From NCBI RefSeq assembly GCF_019704555.1, contig NZ_AP024745.1, positions 6,642,501 to 6,706,500 on the forward strand: 64,000 nucleotides of DNA. Direction: 5' to 3'. The DNA is from Actinoplanes sp. L3-i22 (GTDB lineage Bacteria > Actinomycetota > Actinomycetes > Mycobacteriales > Micromonosporaceae). This document shows positions 1-8,300 of the stretch, in pieces. The number at the start of each line of letters is the position of its first letter. Position 1 is the first letter of the stretch. The notes under the pieces were generated by a model, which was given only the letters and a program-made list of their open reading frames with translations, searched no databases and was not told the DNA's origin. The translations under genes were made by a program, and so were the position numbers.

Positions 1-183
1 CCCAGCGTGATCAGCCCGGAGATCCTGCGGGCCGCCCGGGACATGCTGCCCAACCCCGAGGCCAGCGTCGCCTCCATCGCCAAGCTGCTCGGCGTCAGCC
101 CCGGCACGCTCTACAACCACATCCCCGAGCTGCGCGAGCTCCGCGCCGCCGGCCGGGCCCGGGCCGCGGCGATCACCGCATGA
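1..183 (+). CDS. Serine recombinase (resolvase/invertase family), C-terminal end only
   Basis: The window opens inside this gene; the last 60 codons are visible, ending in TGA. The residues SIAKLLGVSPGTLYNHI form a helix-turn-helix of the kind at the C-terminus of resolvases and invertases (HTH_7), where it docks the enzyme on its crossover site. The catalytic N-terminal domain lies outside the window. The stop codon overlaps the next gene's ATG (ATGA), so the two are co-translated. A decayed Tn3-type transposase lies 1.1 kb downstream, so the recombinase could be the resolvase of that transposon or a plasmid multimer-resolution enzyme. The family call is firm for the HTH; the exact role is inferred. 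Confidence 0.75.
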   Translation, partial: PSVISPEILRAARDMLPNPEASVASIAKLLGVSPGTLYNHIPELRELRAAGRARAAAITA

Positions 184-491
184 TCCGCCTGCTTCCCCGC
201 CGGTTCCGCGGCCAACCCCGCATCCCGCTTACCGCCGTAGGCCACGGCCGCATCCACCACGAGCACCTGCCCGCCAAGACCCGCAAGTCCCTGGGCCGGT
301 TCGTCGACACCACGCCCCAGCAGTGGGGCCTGCTGTTCGTGCTCGACGGCCGCGGCCGCCGCTGGACCCTCTACTCACCCGATCCCGACTACACCGCCCT
401 CTTCGCGCCCACCGCCCACACCCTGGACCTGACCTTCGACGTCTTCGCCAGCAAGTTCCCCTGCTGGAACACCGAGTGGCACGTCACCTGA
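180..491 (+). CDS. Hypothetical protein, 103 aa, coupled to the recombinase
   Basis: The ATG overlaps the recombinase stop as ATGA, which makes this start likely. I do not recognise the family. The protein is soluble, with a basic N-terminus (RLLPRRFRGQPR) and an aromatic second half (WTLYSPDPDY, FPCWNTEW). No membrane segment or catalytic motif is visible. Tight coupling to a recombinase suggests a plasmid or transposon accessory role, but nothing in the sequence proves a function. Confidence 0.55.
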   Translation: MIRLLPRRFRGQPRIPLTAVGHGRIHHEHLPAKTRKSLGRFVDTTPQQWGLLFVLDGRGRRWTLYSPDPDYTALFAPTAHTLDLTFDVFASKFPCWNTEWHVT

Positions 492-537
492 CCAAGGCGC
501 CCGGCCGTGCAGCCCTCGCGGCCCGGCCGGGCAACCA

Positions 538-933
538 CTACTCCGGAGCGACGATCTCGCTGCGCTGCCTCAGCACCGGTTCGAGATAGCTGTCCGAGCC
601 GGCCGGAACCGGAGACATGGCACCGCCAGCGTCAACGATCCACGCCGCGATCGGCACCTCGTAGGCCGTCGCGTCGTCCTTGTCGTCATCCCAGAGCTTC
701 AGCTTCCATCCCGGCGCGGCCGGAACGGCACCCACCACCTTCCCCACCGAGACCAGGCGTTTGAACCCTTTCAGGGCGCGGGCCTCAAGAAGACAGCCGC
801 GGCGCTCATCGGCGACCAGCGCATCGCCGTCGGCGCTCCAGCGCTCGACGGGGCGCCACACCACCTGGCCGGTGGACTCGGACGGGTCAAACTCGGCTGC
901 CCAGCCGGAAGGCGAGAAATCCATGACAGCCAT
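538..933 (-). CDS. Hypothetical acidic protein, 131 aa
   Basis: This frame begins MAVMDFSPSGWAAEF and shows a balanced composition typical of a real actinobacterial protein, unlike the Arg/Pro-rich overlapping frames. It has alternating hydrophobic segments and an acidic central stretch (KLWDDDKDDATAYE), with no membrane helix or signal peptide. It converges with the preceding plus-strand gene across about 45 bases. I do not recognise the family. Function unknown. Confidence 0.55.
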   Translation of the reverse strand: MAVMDFSPSGWAAEFDPSESTGQVVWRPVERWSADGDALVADERRGCLLEARALKGFKRLVSVGKVVGAVPAAPGWKLKLWDDDKDDATAYEVPIAAWIVDAGGAMSPVPAGSDSYLEPVLRQRSEIVAPE

Positions 934-1287
934 TGTCTCCGGGTCGCCGTTCGAGCGTCACCTGTTGCTCTCCAGCACTGACGTTCCGGTGGCAATCGCC
1001 GCTGACGTTCGGACGGCATTCAACACAGGGCTTCCACGTCGCCGGGCGACCGGGCGTTATGCCCCGCCCGGCGAGAGCCTGCCGCCCGGTCAATCGCCGG
1101 GGTGGTCTTTCTTGTTGATCGCCTGGTGTATCGCCGTCGGGCACCCCACCGGGTTCCCGATCGCCCGCATCACCGTCCCCGCCTCCCGTACCGCCAGCCG
1201 CTGGCGCACCCAGATCGACAACATCACCGCCGGCATCGCCCTCAGCTGCTGGCCCGACCCCGCCGCCGCGACCGACCCCGCCGAGGG

Positions 1288-1548
1288 GGCACGCCCGATA
1301 AGCTGGTCGAGCACCGGACGCTGCTGGACGACGAGCGGGAGTTGGTCGCGGGCAAGCGTGGGCCGACTCGGCTCGGGTTCGCGCTTCTTTGTAGTTCTAT
1401 ATCTGAGCCGGCCGGTTTCCGCGCGGCCTCGGCGAGCTGCCCGGCGAGGCGGTGGAATTCGTGGCCCTACAGGTCGGCGTTGAGCTGGCCGAGCTCGAAC
1501 GCCGTCTCTGCCACCAGTCACAGCGCTACATCAGGCGGTTTCTTTTGA
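1288..1548 (+). pseudogene. Remnant of a Tn3-family transposase N-terminal domain (DUF4158-like)
   Basis: Two pieces of one recognisable domain lie in different frames. The first reads LLDDERELVAGKRGPTRLG (about 1318-1374). After a disrupted stretch, the second reads RFPRGLGELPGEAVEFVALQ (about 1419-1478) and continues to about 1548. In intact Tn3-type transposases of actinomycetes these motifs are about 15 residues apart in one frame, followed by hundreds more residues including a DDE domain; here a stop and a frame change separate them and the rest is missing. The fragment is therefore a dead transposon scar. It ends about 125 bases before the stop of the convergent NACHT gene, so that gene may have arrived next to an old transposon. 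Confidence 0.6.
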
Positions 1549-1673
1549 TCCCTGGCCGCACGTTTGTTAGCAACGCCTCAAGACCCGCAAGTCTCACGGC
1601 GTCATCCGGCCGATCCCGGCCGCAGGGTGCCAGGATCGTCGGCCCTCCCGGCCGCGATCGCCTGTACTGTCGC

Positions 1674-4600
1674 CTACCGGACATATCGGTAATATTGGAT
1701 TCTATGGTGCTCGCGCAACACCGGCCGGGTTCCAGGATTATCGGCCCAAACGGCCCCGAGCATCCCCACCGCCACATGCCCCAAAGGACGGTCGTTGGAG
1801 TCGGTGATGGCGTACTCGCGCAACAAGGGCAGGGTGTCAGGATCGTTAGGCCAACCGACCGCGATCGCCTGCACCGCCGCGTGCCGCACAAAATCGTCGT
1901 CGTCGGTGGTGGCGCGCTCGCGCAACCAGGGCAGGGTGTCAGGATCGTCGGGCCAACCGACCGCGATCGCCTGCACCGCCAACTGCCGCACCTCCGACTC
2001 GTCGCCGGTGGTGGCGCGCTCGCGCAACCAGGGCAGGGTGTCAGGATCGTCGGACCAGCCAGCCACGATCGCCTGCACCGCCACCTGCCGCACAGAATCG
2101 TCGTCGTTGTTGGTGGCGCGCTCGCGCAACCAGGGCAGCGTGTCAGGATCGTCGGACCAGCCAGCCACGATCGCCTGCACCGCCATCTGCCGCACCTCCG
2201 ACTCGTCGGAGGTGGTGGCGCGCTCGCGTAGCCAGGGCAGAGTGTCAGGATCGTCGGGCCAACCGGCCGCGATCGCCTCCACCGCCCTCGCCCCCTCAAG
2301 ACTGCACCTGTTGGTGGCGTACTCGCGCAACGAGGGCAGGGTGTCAGGATCGTCGGGCCAACCGGCCGTGATCAACTGCACCGCGCACAGCCGCTCCCAG
2401 TCGCCGCCGTTGGTGGCGCGCTCGCGTAGCCAGGGCAGGGTGTCAGGATCGTCGGGCCAACCGGCCGCGATCGCCTTCATCGCCACCTCCCGCACCACCT
2501 CCTCGAAGCCGTCATCGGTGGCGCCACGCTCGCGCAACAAGGGCAGGGTGTCAGGATCGTCGGACCACCCGGCCGCGATCGCCTGCACCGCGCACAGCCG
2601 CTCCCAGTCGCCGCCGTTGGTGGCGCGCTCGCGTAGCCAGGGCAGGGTGTCAGGATCGTCGGACCACCCGGCCGCGATTGCCTGCACCGCCGCGTGCCGC
2701 ACAGAATCGTCGTCGTCGGTGGTGGCGCGCTTGCGCAACCAGGGCAGGGTGTCAGGATCGTTAGGCCAACCGACCGCGATCGCCTGCACCGCCGCGTGCC
2801 GCACAGAATCGTCGTCGTCGGTGGTGGCGCGCTTGCGCAACCAGGGCAGGGTGTCAGGATCGTCGGACCACCCGACCGCGATCGCCTGCACCGCCGCCCG
2901 CCGCACAGAATCGTCGTCGTCGGTGGTTGCGCGCTCGCGCAACCAGGGCAGGGTGTCAGGATCGTTAGGCCAACCGACCGCGATCGCCTCCACCGCCGCC
3001 CGCCGCACCTCCGACTTGTCGTCGGTGGTGGTGGCGCGCTCGCGTAGCCAGGGCAGGGTGTCAGGATCGTCGGACCAGCCGGCCGCGATCGCCTGCACCG
3101 CCGCCCGCCGCACATACCAGTTGGCATCGGTGGTGGCGCGCTCACGCAACCAGGGCAGGGTGTCAGGATCGTCGGACCAGCCGGCCGCGATCGCCTGCAC
3201 CGCCGCCCGCCGCACCTCCGACCTGTCGTCGGTGGTGGCGCGCTCGCGTAGCCAGGGCAGGGTGTCAGGATCGTCGGCCCAGCCGGCCGCGATCGCCTGC
3301 ACCGCCGCCGACCGCACGATGCCGTTGGAGGCGAAATGGCTCAGCCAGGGCAGGGTGTCGGGATCGTCGGGCCTGCCGGCTGCGATCGCCTGCACCCCCG
3401 CCCGCCGCACGATGTCGGTGGTGGCGAACTGGTGAAGCCACGGCAGGGCGGCGGGATCGTCGGACCAGCCGGCTGCGATCGCCTGCACCCCCGCCCGCCG
3501 CACCTCCAACCTGTCGTCGGTGGTGGCGCGCTCGCGTAGCCAGGGCAGGGTGTCAGGATCGTCGGCCCAGCCGGCCGCGATCGCCTGGACCGCCGCGTGC
3601 CGCACAGAATCGTCGTCGTCGGTGGTGGCGCGCTCGCGTAGCCAGGGCAGGGTGTCAGGATCGTCGGCCCAGCCGGCCGCGATCGCCTCCACCGCCGCCC
3701 GCCGCACCTCCGACCTGTCGTCGGTGGTGGCGCGCTCACGCAACCAGGGCAGGGTGTCAGGATCGTCGGACCAGCCGGCCGCGATCGCCTGCACCGCCGC
3801 TTCGCGGCTAGCCCAGATGCCGTTCGCGGCATTGTGGTGGAGGGCGTCGAGGTTGTCGTTGTTGAGTGCTGCGTCAACGGTGGCGGCGGTCCGGGCCACG
3901 GTATGTTCATGAGCGGCCAGCCGATAGCCGGTCCGGCGGTACCAGCACTGGTAGAGGTCGGTGGCAAGCCAGGTGAGGCCGAAGACGCCGGTCAGGTATG
4001 GGCTAAGCCGTTTGACCGCGTCGGGGAGTGTCCGGTCGTTTCTTTCCTCGTGGCCGGCAGCTTCTTCGAGCAGGCTGGTCAGGGCACGGGTCAGGGCGGG
4101 TGCGTGGGCGGCCAGGGCAGCAGTCTTGCGGATCTCGGTGGTGGCCTGCAGGGCGAGCAACAGATGCCGGGGGAGCCTGTCGCGTACCCGCCAGTAGGGG
4201 TCGGCGGTTAGGAGCCGAGCGATGGCCTGGGTAGCGATTCGATCCGGGATCATGCCGGTGAGTAGGAGCAACACCTCGGCCCAGGCTGGATCGTTCCACC
4301 GACGGTCGTAGATGGCCAGCACCTGTTCGGGAGTGAGGTCGTAGTCGGTCAGGCGGCGATTCAGGTCGGCGGCGGCAAGGTATTCCAGGAACGCCCGGTG
4401 GACGAACCCGTACACCTCGGACCCGAACCGGGCCAGGATGAAGTTACGTTCCCGGAACTGGGCCAGCATCGCCCGCGCTGCGGGGATGGACCGCTCGGCG
4501 GGCATCCCGAACCGTTCTTCCAGATAGCTACGGAACCAGTCGATCAGGCTCGGGCCGGATACGTGGTTGCCGGCCAGGCCACCCGGGGCGTCCTGCATGT

Positions 4601-6125
4601 GCCGGGCCACCAACTGCAGCAACTCGAGTTTGTCGCGGACGTCGAGCAGGTCGACGGGAATCCGCTCGTCGCGCAGGTATCGGTTGACGTCCCATTGCTC
4701 GACCAGCAGGGTGACCGCGTGTTCGTAAACGCCGAGCCGGTCCCGCGGCAGTTCCCGGCGCCGGCCGATGATCGCCAGGATCGTCAGCAGCATCGGGTTC
4801 CCTGCCAACTCCCCCACTGCGGGCGAGGCCGTGATCGCGGCTAGCAGCCGCCTTTGCAACCGCGCCGCCTCCGCTTGATCGTCCGGGCAGGACTGGTCGT
4901 ACCAGCCGGTGACGAAGGCCTGGATCTGGCCCTGATCGAGGTCCTGCAGCATCCAGTGCTCGAACCCTGCCGCGTCCAGCAGTTGCCGCCGGTAGCCGAT
5001 CACCCGGGAAGTCACCACCACCCGGGCCTGCGGGTAGCGGGCTGCGAACCCCTCGATCTGCGCGGTGACCTGCTCCCGTATCCGCAGATCGAACACCTCG
5101 TCCAACCCATCGAAGACCACCACTGCCGCACCGCCGGAATCCAGATACGGCTCCAGCACCGACCGCGGCAGGCCCACGTCCTGACTGGTATGCAGATGAT
5201 CGATCAAGTCCAGAAACGACCCGTCACGCCCGACCCGCCATCCCGGCTCGGCATAGGTGCGTAATTCCACCAGCATTGGCAGACATTTGGACAACCCCGC
5301 TGGCAGCGGACCCCGCATCACGTCCGGTTCCCCGGCGGCATCCGCGTCCTGGCCCGAGGTGTGGATGGCCACCAGCATCAGCAGCAGATAGCGGGCCAGC
5401 GTTGACTTACCCGCCCCGGGATCGCCCAGCAGCACCGCTTTGCGGCCAGCCGGCTCGGCGATCACTTCCAGCACCGGCCGGGACGGCCGTTCCCGGTAGG
5501 CGCGCAGCGCCGCTTCCAGCTCGTGCTGGTCGATCTGCTCGGGCAGATGCGCGTCAGCATCTTGTCCGGCCGCGGCCAGCCGCTGCCACACCTCCCGCGG
5601 CACCTCCACCGGCGGGGGATCTGCCCGTACCTGCTGCGCCACGAACACCCGATCCAGCAGGATCACCGGATGCTTCTCCGGATCGGCCGGCGACATGAGG
5701 ATCTCCAAATCCACCCGCCCGTACCGCTCCCGCAACCGCTGCATATACCTGTCCCGGGCCACCACGAACGGCGCCGCCGGCCCCGCACCGGTCTCTCGAT
5801 CGAACAACATCCGCAACGCGGCGGCCTGGTCGACAGCGAACCGGCCCGCCGTCACCATCTCCCGATGCGCCGCCCTACCACTGTGCTGGCGGTGATACGA
5901 CTCGCAGGCCCGCACCACCGCTGCGATCGTCGGCCACCGCGGCTCACGCGGTTGTTTGGTCGGACCGGTCAGCAGGTCATGCACCGTCGTCCGGGCCGCC
6001 TGTTTCTTCCCCTCCTGGGTGGAGGGCATGCATTCCATCAACGTATCCAGCCCCGGGCCGCCGACATCGGCAACCAGCAGGTTGACAGCGGCACGCGTCC
6101 GGGGGATCGGATCTCGAGCTACCAC
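1674..6125 (-). CDS. NACHT-type STAND NTPase with HTH N-terminus and 21 HEAT-like repeats (bacterial NLR-like defence protein)
   Basis: About 1,483 aa from GTG at 6125, chosen because GGAGG lies 8 bases upstream; the open frame extends further but without a better start. Domains: an N-terminal HTH-like segment (ARTTVHDLLTG...PTIAAVVRAC, residues about 35-75); a NACHT NTPase with Walker A LLGDPGAGKSTL (near residue 240) and Walker B VVVFDGLDEV (near residue 335); a winged-helix/superhelical middle; then 21 tandem units of about 33 residues built on AVQAIAAGW-DDPDTLPWL. NACHT proteins act as ATP-driven sensors that oligomerise on a trigger; bacterial members block phages, and the C-terminal repeats usually sense the trigger. 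Here that sensor is unusually homogeneous. No nuclease, protease or TIR effector is evident, so the effector may be the N-terminal region or a partner such as the divergent small membrane protein. Confidence 0.85.
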   Translation of the reverse strand: MVARDPIPRTRAAVNLLVADVGGPGLDTLMECMPSTQEGKKQAARTTVHDLLTGPTKQPREPRWPTIAAVVRACESYHRQHSGRAAHREMVTAGRFAVDQAAALRMLFDRETGAGPAAPFVVARDRYMQRLRERYGRVDLEILMSPADPEKHPVILLDRVFVAQQVRADPPPVEVPREVWQRLAAAGQDADAHLPEQIDQHELEAALRAYRERPSRPVLEVIAEPAGRKAVLLGDPGAGKSTLARYLLLMLVAIHTSGQDADAAGEPDVMRGPLPAGLSKCLPMLVELRTYAEPGWRVGRDGSFLDLIDHLHTSQDVGLPRSVLEPYLDSGGAAVVVFDGLDEVFDLRIREQVTAQIEGFAARYPQARVVVTSRVIGYRRQLLDAAGFEHWMLQDLDQGQIQAFVTGWYDQSCPDDQAEAARLQRRLLAAITASPAVGELAGNPMLLTILAIIGRRRELPRDRLGVYEHAVTLLVEQWDVNRYLRDERIPVDLLDVRDKLELLQLVARHMQDAPGGLAGNHVSGPSLIDWFRSYLEERFGMPAERSIPAARAMLAQFRERNFILARFGSEVYGFVHRAFLEYLAAADLNRRLTDYDLTPEQVLAIYDRRWNDPAWAEVLLLLTGMIPDRIATQAIARLLTADPYWRVRDRLPRHLLLALQATTEIRKTAALAAHAPALTRALTSLLEEAAGHEERNDRTLPDAVKRLSPYLTGVFGLTWLATDLYQCWYRRTGYRLAAHEHTVARTAATVDAALNNDNLDALHHNAANGIWASREAAVQAIAAGWSDDPDTLPWLRERATTDDRSEVRRAAVEAIAAGWADDPDTLPWLRERATTDDDDSVRHAAVQAIAAGWADDPDTLPWLRERATTDDRLEVRRAGVQAIAAGWSDDPAALPWLHQFATTDIVRRAGVQAIAAGRPDDPDTLPWLSHFASNGIVRSAAVQAIAAGWADDPDTLPWLRERATTDDRSEVRRAAVQAIAAGWSDDPDTLPWLRERATTDANWYVRRAAVQAIAAGWSDDPDTLPWLRERATTTDDKSEVRRAAVEAIAVGWPNDPDTLPWLRERATTDDDDSVRRAAVQAIAVGWSDDPDTLPWLRKRATTDDDDSVRHAAVQAIAVGWPNDPDTLPWLRKRATTDDDDSVRHAAVQAIAAGWSDDPDTLPWLRERATNGGDWERLCAVQAIAAGWSDDPDTLPLLRERGATDDGFEEVVREVAMKAIAAGWPDDPDTLPWLRERATNGGDWERLCAVQLITAGWPDDPDTLPSLREYATNRCSLEGARAVEAIAAGWPDDPDTLPWLRERATTSDESEVRQMAVQAIVAGWSDDPDTLPWLRERATNNDDDSVRQVAVQAIVAGWSDDPDTLPWLRERATTGDESEVRQLAVQAIAVGWPDDPDTLPWLRERATTDDDDFVRHAAVQAIAVGWPNDPDTLPLLREYAITDSNDRPLGHVAVGMLGAVWADNPGTRPVLREHHRIQYYRYVR
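1700..3810 (-). repeat. Coding tandem repeat array, 21 units of about 99-105 bases
   Basis: The plus strand shows the same core again and again (agggcagggtgtcaggatcg at roughly 100-base spacing) from about 1.8 to 3.8 kb. The units differ mainly in the loop between repeats (TTDDRSEV, TTDDDDSV, NGGDWERL, TGDESEV). Two units near 3.35-3.5 kb are shorter and more divergent (LHQFATTDI, LSHFASNGI), and the last unit before the stop is degenerate (ADNPGTRPVL). Near-identity at the DNA level implies recent expansion, contraction or gene conversion. Confidence 0.9.
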
Positions 6126-6252
6126 ACTCACCACCTCCGGCGCGCCGTGACCACAGGAATGCCAAGCGTATCCATGCCGGGCGAAACGTCGTCCGGTGTC
6201 CGGTTCCAGAGACCGGACCGGACCGGACCCCCACCCGCCGACGCTGATCGTC

Positions 6253-6453
6253 ATGAACAACGACCCCACCCCACCAGCCCCGACCCCCACTCCGGACACC
6301 AAGCAGGCCCCGCCCCACCATCCCGTGGGCACACCCCACCGCTTCGCCCAGCACACCCTGCGGGTCCTCGCCTACGGCCTGCTGACCGGCGCGGCCACCG
6401 CCGCAGGCAAGGCCGTCATGGACATCGTGATCACGCTGATCCACCAGCACTGA
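6253..6453 (+). CDS. Small membrane protein, 66 aa, divergent from the NACHT gene
   Basis: Starting at the internal ATG 6253, the protein has a Pro-rich hydrophilic N-terminus (about 30 residues) and one likely transmembrane helix (LRVLAYGLLTGAATAAGKAV followed by MDIVITLI). An upstream in-frame ATG at 6196 would add 19 residues. The start lies 128 bases from the NACHT start, so both share one divergent promoter region. I do not recognise the family. By position it could be the membrane effector, target or modulator of the NACHT protein; that is inference only. Confidence 0.55.
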   Translation: MNNDPTPPAPTPTPDTKQAPPHHPVGTPHRFAQHTLRVLAYGLLTGAATAAGKAVMDIVITLIHQH

Positions 6454-7259
6454 CTCCGGGTCCACCACGGCGATCCCCCTTACAGCCGGTCCTGGTTCGC
6501 CGGTAGCGGCTCGGACGCACACCACGTCACGGCGCCGCAACCGGGGCGTCCAAATCACCCACGGTTGCGTCGGATCGCAATGGCCGCCCGGACATGCCAG
6601 CCCGTGACCCGCGGCGGAGGTCCGCGGACAGCAACTCCCGACATCGAATCCACCCGATCGAGGCGGCCGCCCGCCAGGTATCCGCATTAGCGCCTCACCC
6701 GGGAAACCAGTTCCGGTTCACTTCATTCTCCAGTCGATCCCGGCGTCCACCTCGACTCCGGTGATGATTTGGGGCGGTGTCCGGAGCTGCGGTAGGAACG
6801 GAAGCGAGGTCCCAAGAAATGATCAGAACGAACCTCCTGGCCACGTCTGCTCCCACCTCGGCATAGCTGCTGCTTCTCTCGGGATAGTCAGGTTCGGCGT
6901 GGTGCACGAGGGCGCTGTACGAGGCGTCCAGCTGCCCCCCGGGTCACCCGGCACATTGTCCTGGTGCTGTCGCGGGCGCACGTCCGCGAGGCGGCGGCGT
7001 GCACTGTCGCCGCGGCCTCGCCGTAGATCCACTCCTGGATCCATCGGGTGCCAGCGTCGTGCCGGGCGGTGAACTCGGGCTGGTTCGCCCGCGGAAAGCC
7101 GCCGGGTGAACCCCGGACCTGTTGGGCGAATCGCGCTCATGCGGGGCGCCGCGGCGTCGCCGGGGGCCCCGTGCGCGACGACGCCGCGGCGGTGGCGCTC
7201 CTGGCAGCGCTGCGGGCCGAGTTTGAGCGTGTCGAGGCGGTACGGTGAGCTGCGGTTGG
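6454..7259. other. Stretch without a confident gene
   Basis: Open frames here are Arg/Pro/Ser-rich shadows. The only plausible coding trace is a short plus-strand piece from GTG 7170 to 7248 (DDAAAVALLAALRAEFE), which could be a very small gene or the end of a decayed one. No hairpin or repeat stood out. Confidence 0.4.
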
Positions 7260-8300
7260 TCAGAAGGCCAGCCTTCTGGAGACGACGTTGCTGATCTCGC
7301 CGATCGACACGTCCGTGCGGGTGGGGTACATACGGAGGTCCCAGGAGACGGTGAAGCTGAAGGGGACGCCTACCTCGACGGTCAGGGCCAGGTCGGTGGT
7401 CTCGAACGGGGGCCCGTCGGGGACACCCACCGCGCGGACGGCCTCGTACAACCCGACCAGATGTCCTTGCAGCTCACAGCTGACCCTGCTGCGCTGCAGC
7501 CATACGTCGGCGATCTCCAACTCGGCTTCGAGGCTCACGGCGGTGGTGGGCTGGGTGGCGTCGGTCTCGACGCTGCCGGTCTCGGCGCACTCCTGATCGA
7601 CGAGCTGGTCGGCGAGGGCGGCGGCCTCGGCGACGACGGCGTGCATGCCGTCGAGGATGAGTTCTTCCCAGGGGCGCTGGCAGAGGTCCTCGACCCAGGT
7701 GGACCTCATGCGGCCTTGCGTGTCGCAGGCCAGGCTCACCCAGAGCGTGTCGTCGCCCAGGCGCAGACCGATATTGCGGTACGTCCAGAAGTCGACCAGC
7801 CGCTCGTCGATGCGAGCGAGGTTCTGCACCACGGCCGGGGCATGCAGGCGGAACGCCCGGCGTGTCCGCGGGTCGCGCAGGTCCGCGCGGACCGCGGTGA
7901 CCAGCCCGCGGGCAACATCGTTGGCACTGGTGTGCGTGTGAACCCGGCGGATCACCTCAGGGCTGTGCTCCCGCGCGCGGTCCAGGGTGATGGTCAGGCT
8001 CAGGGTCTGCAGGTTCCGGTCGCGTTTGGCGATGTTGCAGGGCCCGCAGATCAGCGCCAGGTTCGCGGGCCGGTCGACGTGAAAGCCGGCGTCCAGCCCG
8101 TGGAACTCGATCAGGTAGCGCAGGGTGTCCGGGTCGACGGTGTGCGGGATCACGTGGTCGATCTGCGTGTCGGCGAAGTCCTTGGCCTGCCGGCAGCTGT
8201 GGCAGGTGTTGCGCCACACCTCGTAGAGCGCGGTGCGCAGGACCACGTTGTCACCGCCGTGACGGTAGCCGACCTCGTCGGCCGGCAGTCTCCCGATCAC
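7260..8300 (-). CDS. HNH endonuclease, 346 aa
   Basis: The protein starts at GTG 8300, overlapping the stop of the upstream coiled-coil gene (GTGA). An HNH domain occupies residues about 27-95: CHSCRQ, then DHVIPHTVD (first catalytic His in DH), then NLALICGPCNIAKRD with the second Cys pair, Asn and the final NxxK. These are the zinc-binding and metal-binding residues of the HNH fold, which cuts DNA. The remaining 250 residues are an unrecognised, mostly alpha/beta region that may choose the target. Co-translation with a KfrA-like gene suggests a plasmid maintenance or defence pair rather than a homing enzyme, but this is inferred. Confidence 0.75.
   Translation of the reverse strand: MIGRLPADEVGYRHGGDNVVLRTALYEVWRNTCHSCRQAKDFADTQIDHVIPHTVDPDTLRYLIEFHGLDAGFHVDRPANLALICGPCNIAKRDRNLQTLSLTITLDRAREHSPEVIRRVHTHTSANDVARGLVTAVRADLRDPRTRRAFRLHAPAVVQNLARIDERLVDFWTYRNIGLRLGDDTLWVSLACDTQGRMRSTWVEDLCQRPWEELILDGMHAVVAEAAALADQLVDQECAETGSVETDATQPTTAVSLEAELEIADVWLQRSRVSCELQGHLVGLYEAVRAVGVPDGPPFETTDLALTVEVGVPFSFTVSWDLRMYPTRTDVSIGEISNVVSRRLAF

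Noticed and set aside
1795..3435. Long plus-strand frame of 546 codons with regular Ser/Arg-rich repeats
   Set aside because: It mirrors the NACHT repeat array on the other strand; its regularity comes from those repeats, and its composition is not protein-like.
1707..3820. The tandem repeats read as a CRISPR array
   Set aside because: Repeat and spacer are both conserved, the period is near 100 bases and the reading frame is kept: coding repeats, not CRISPR.
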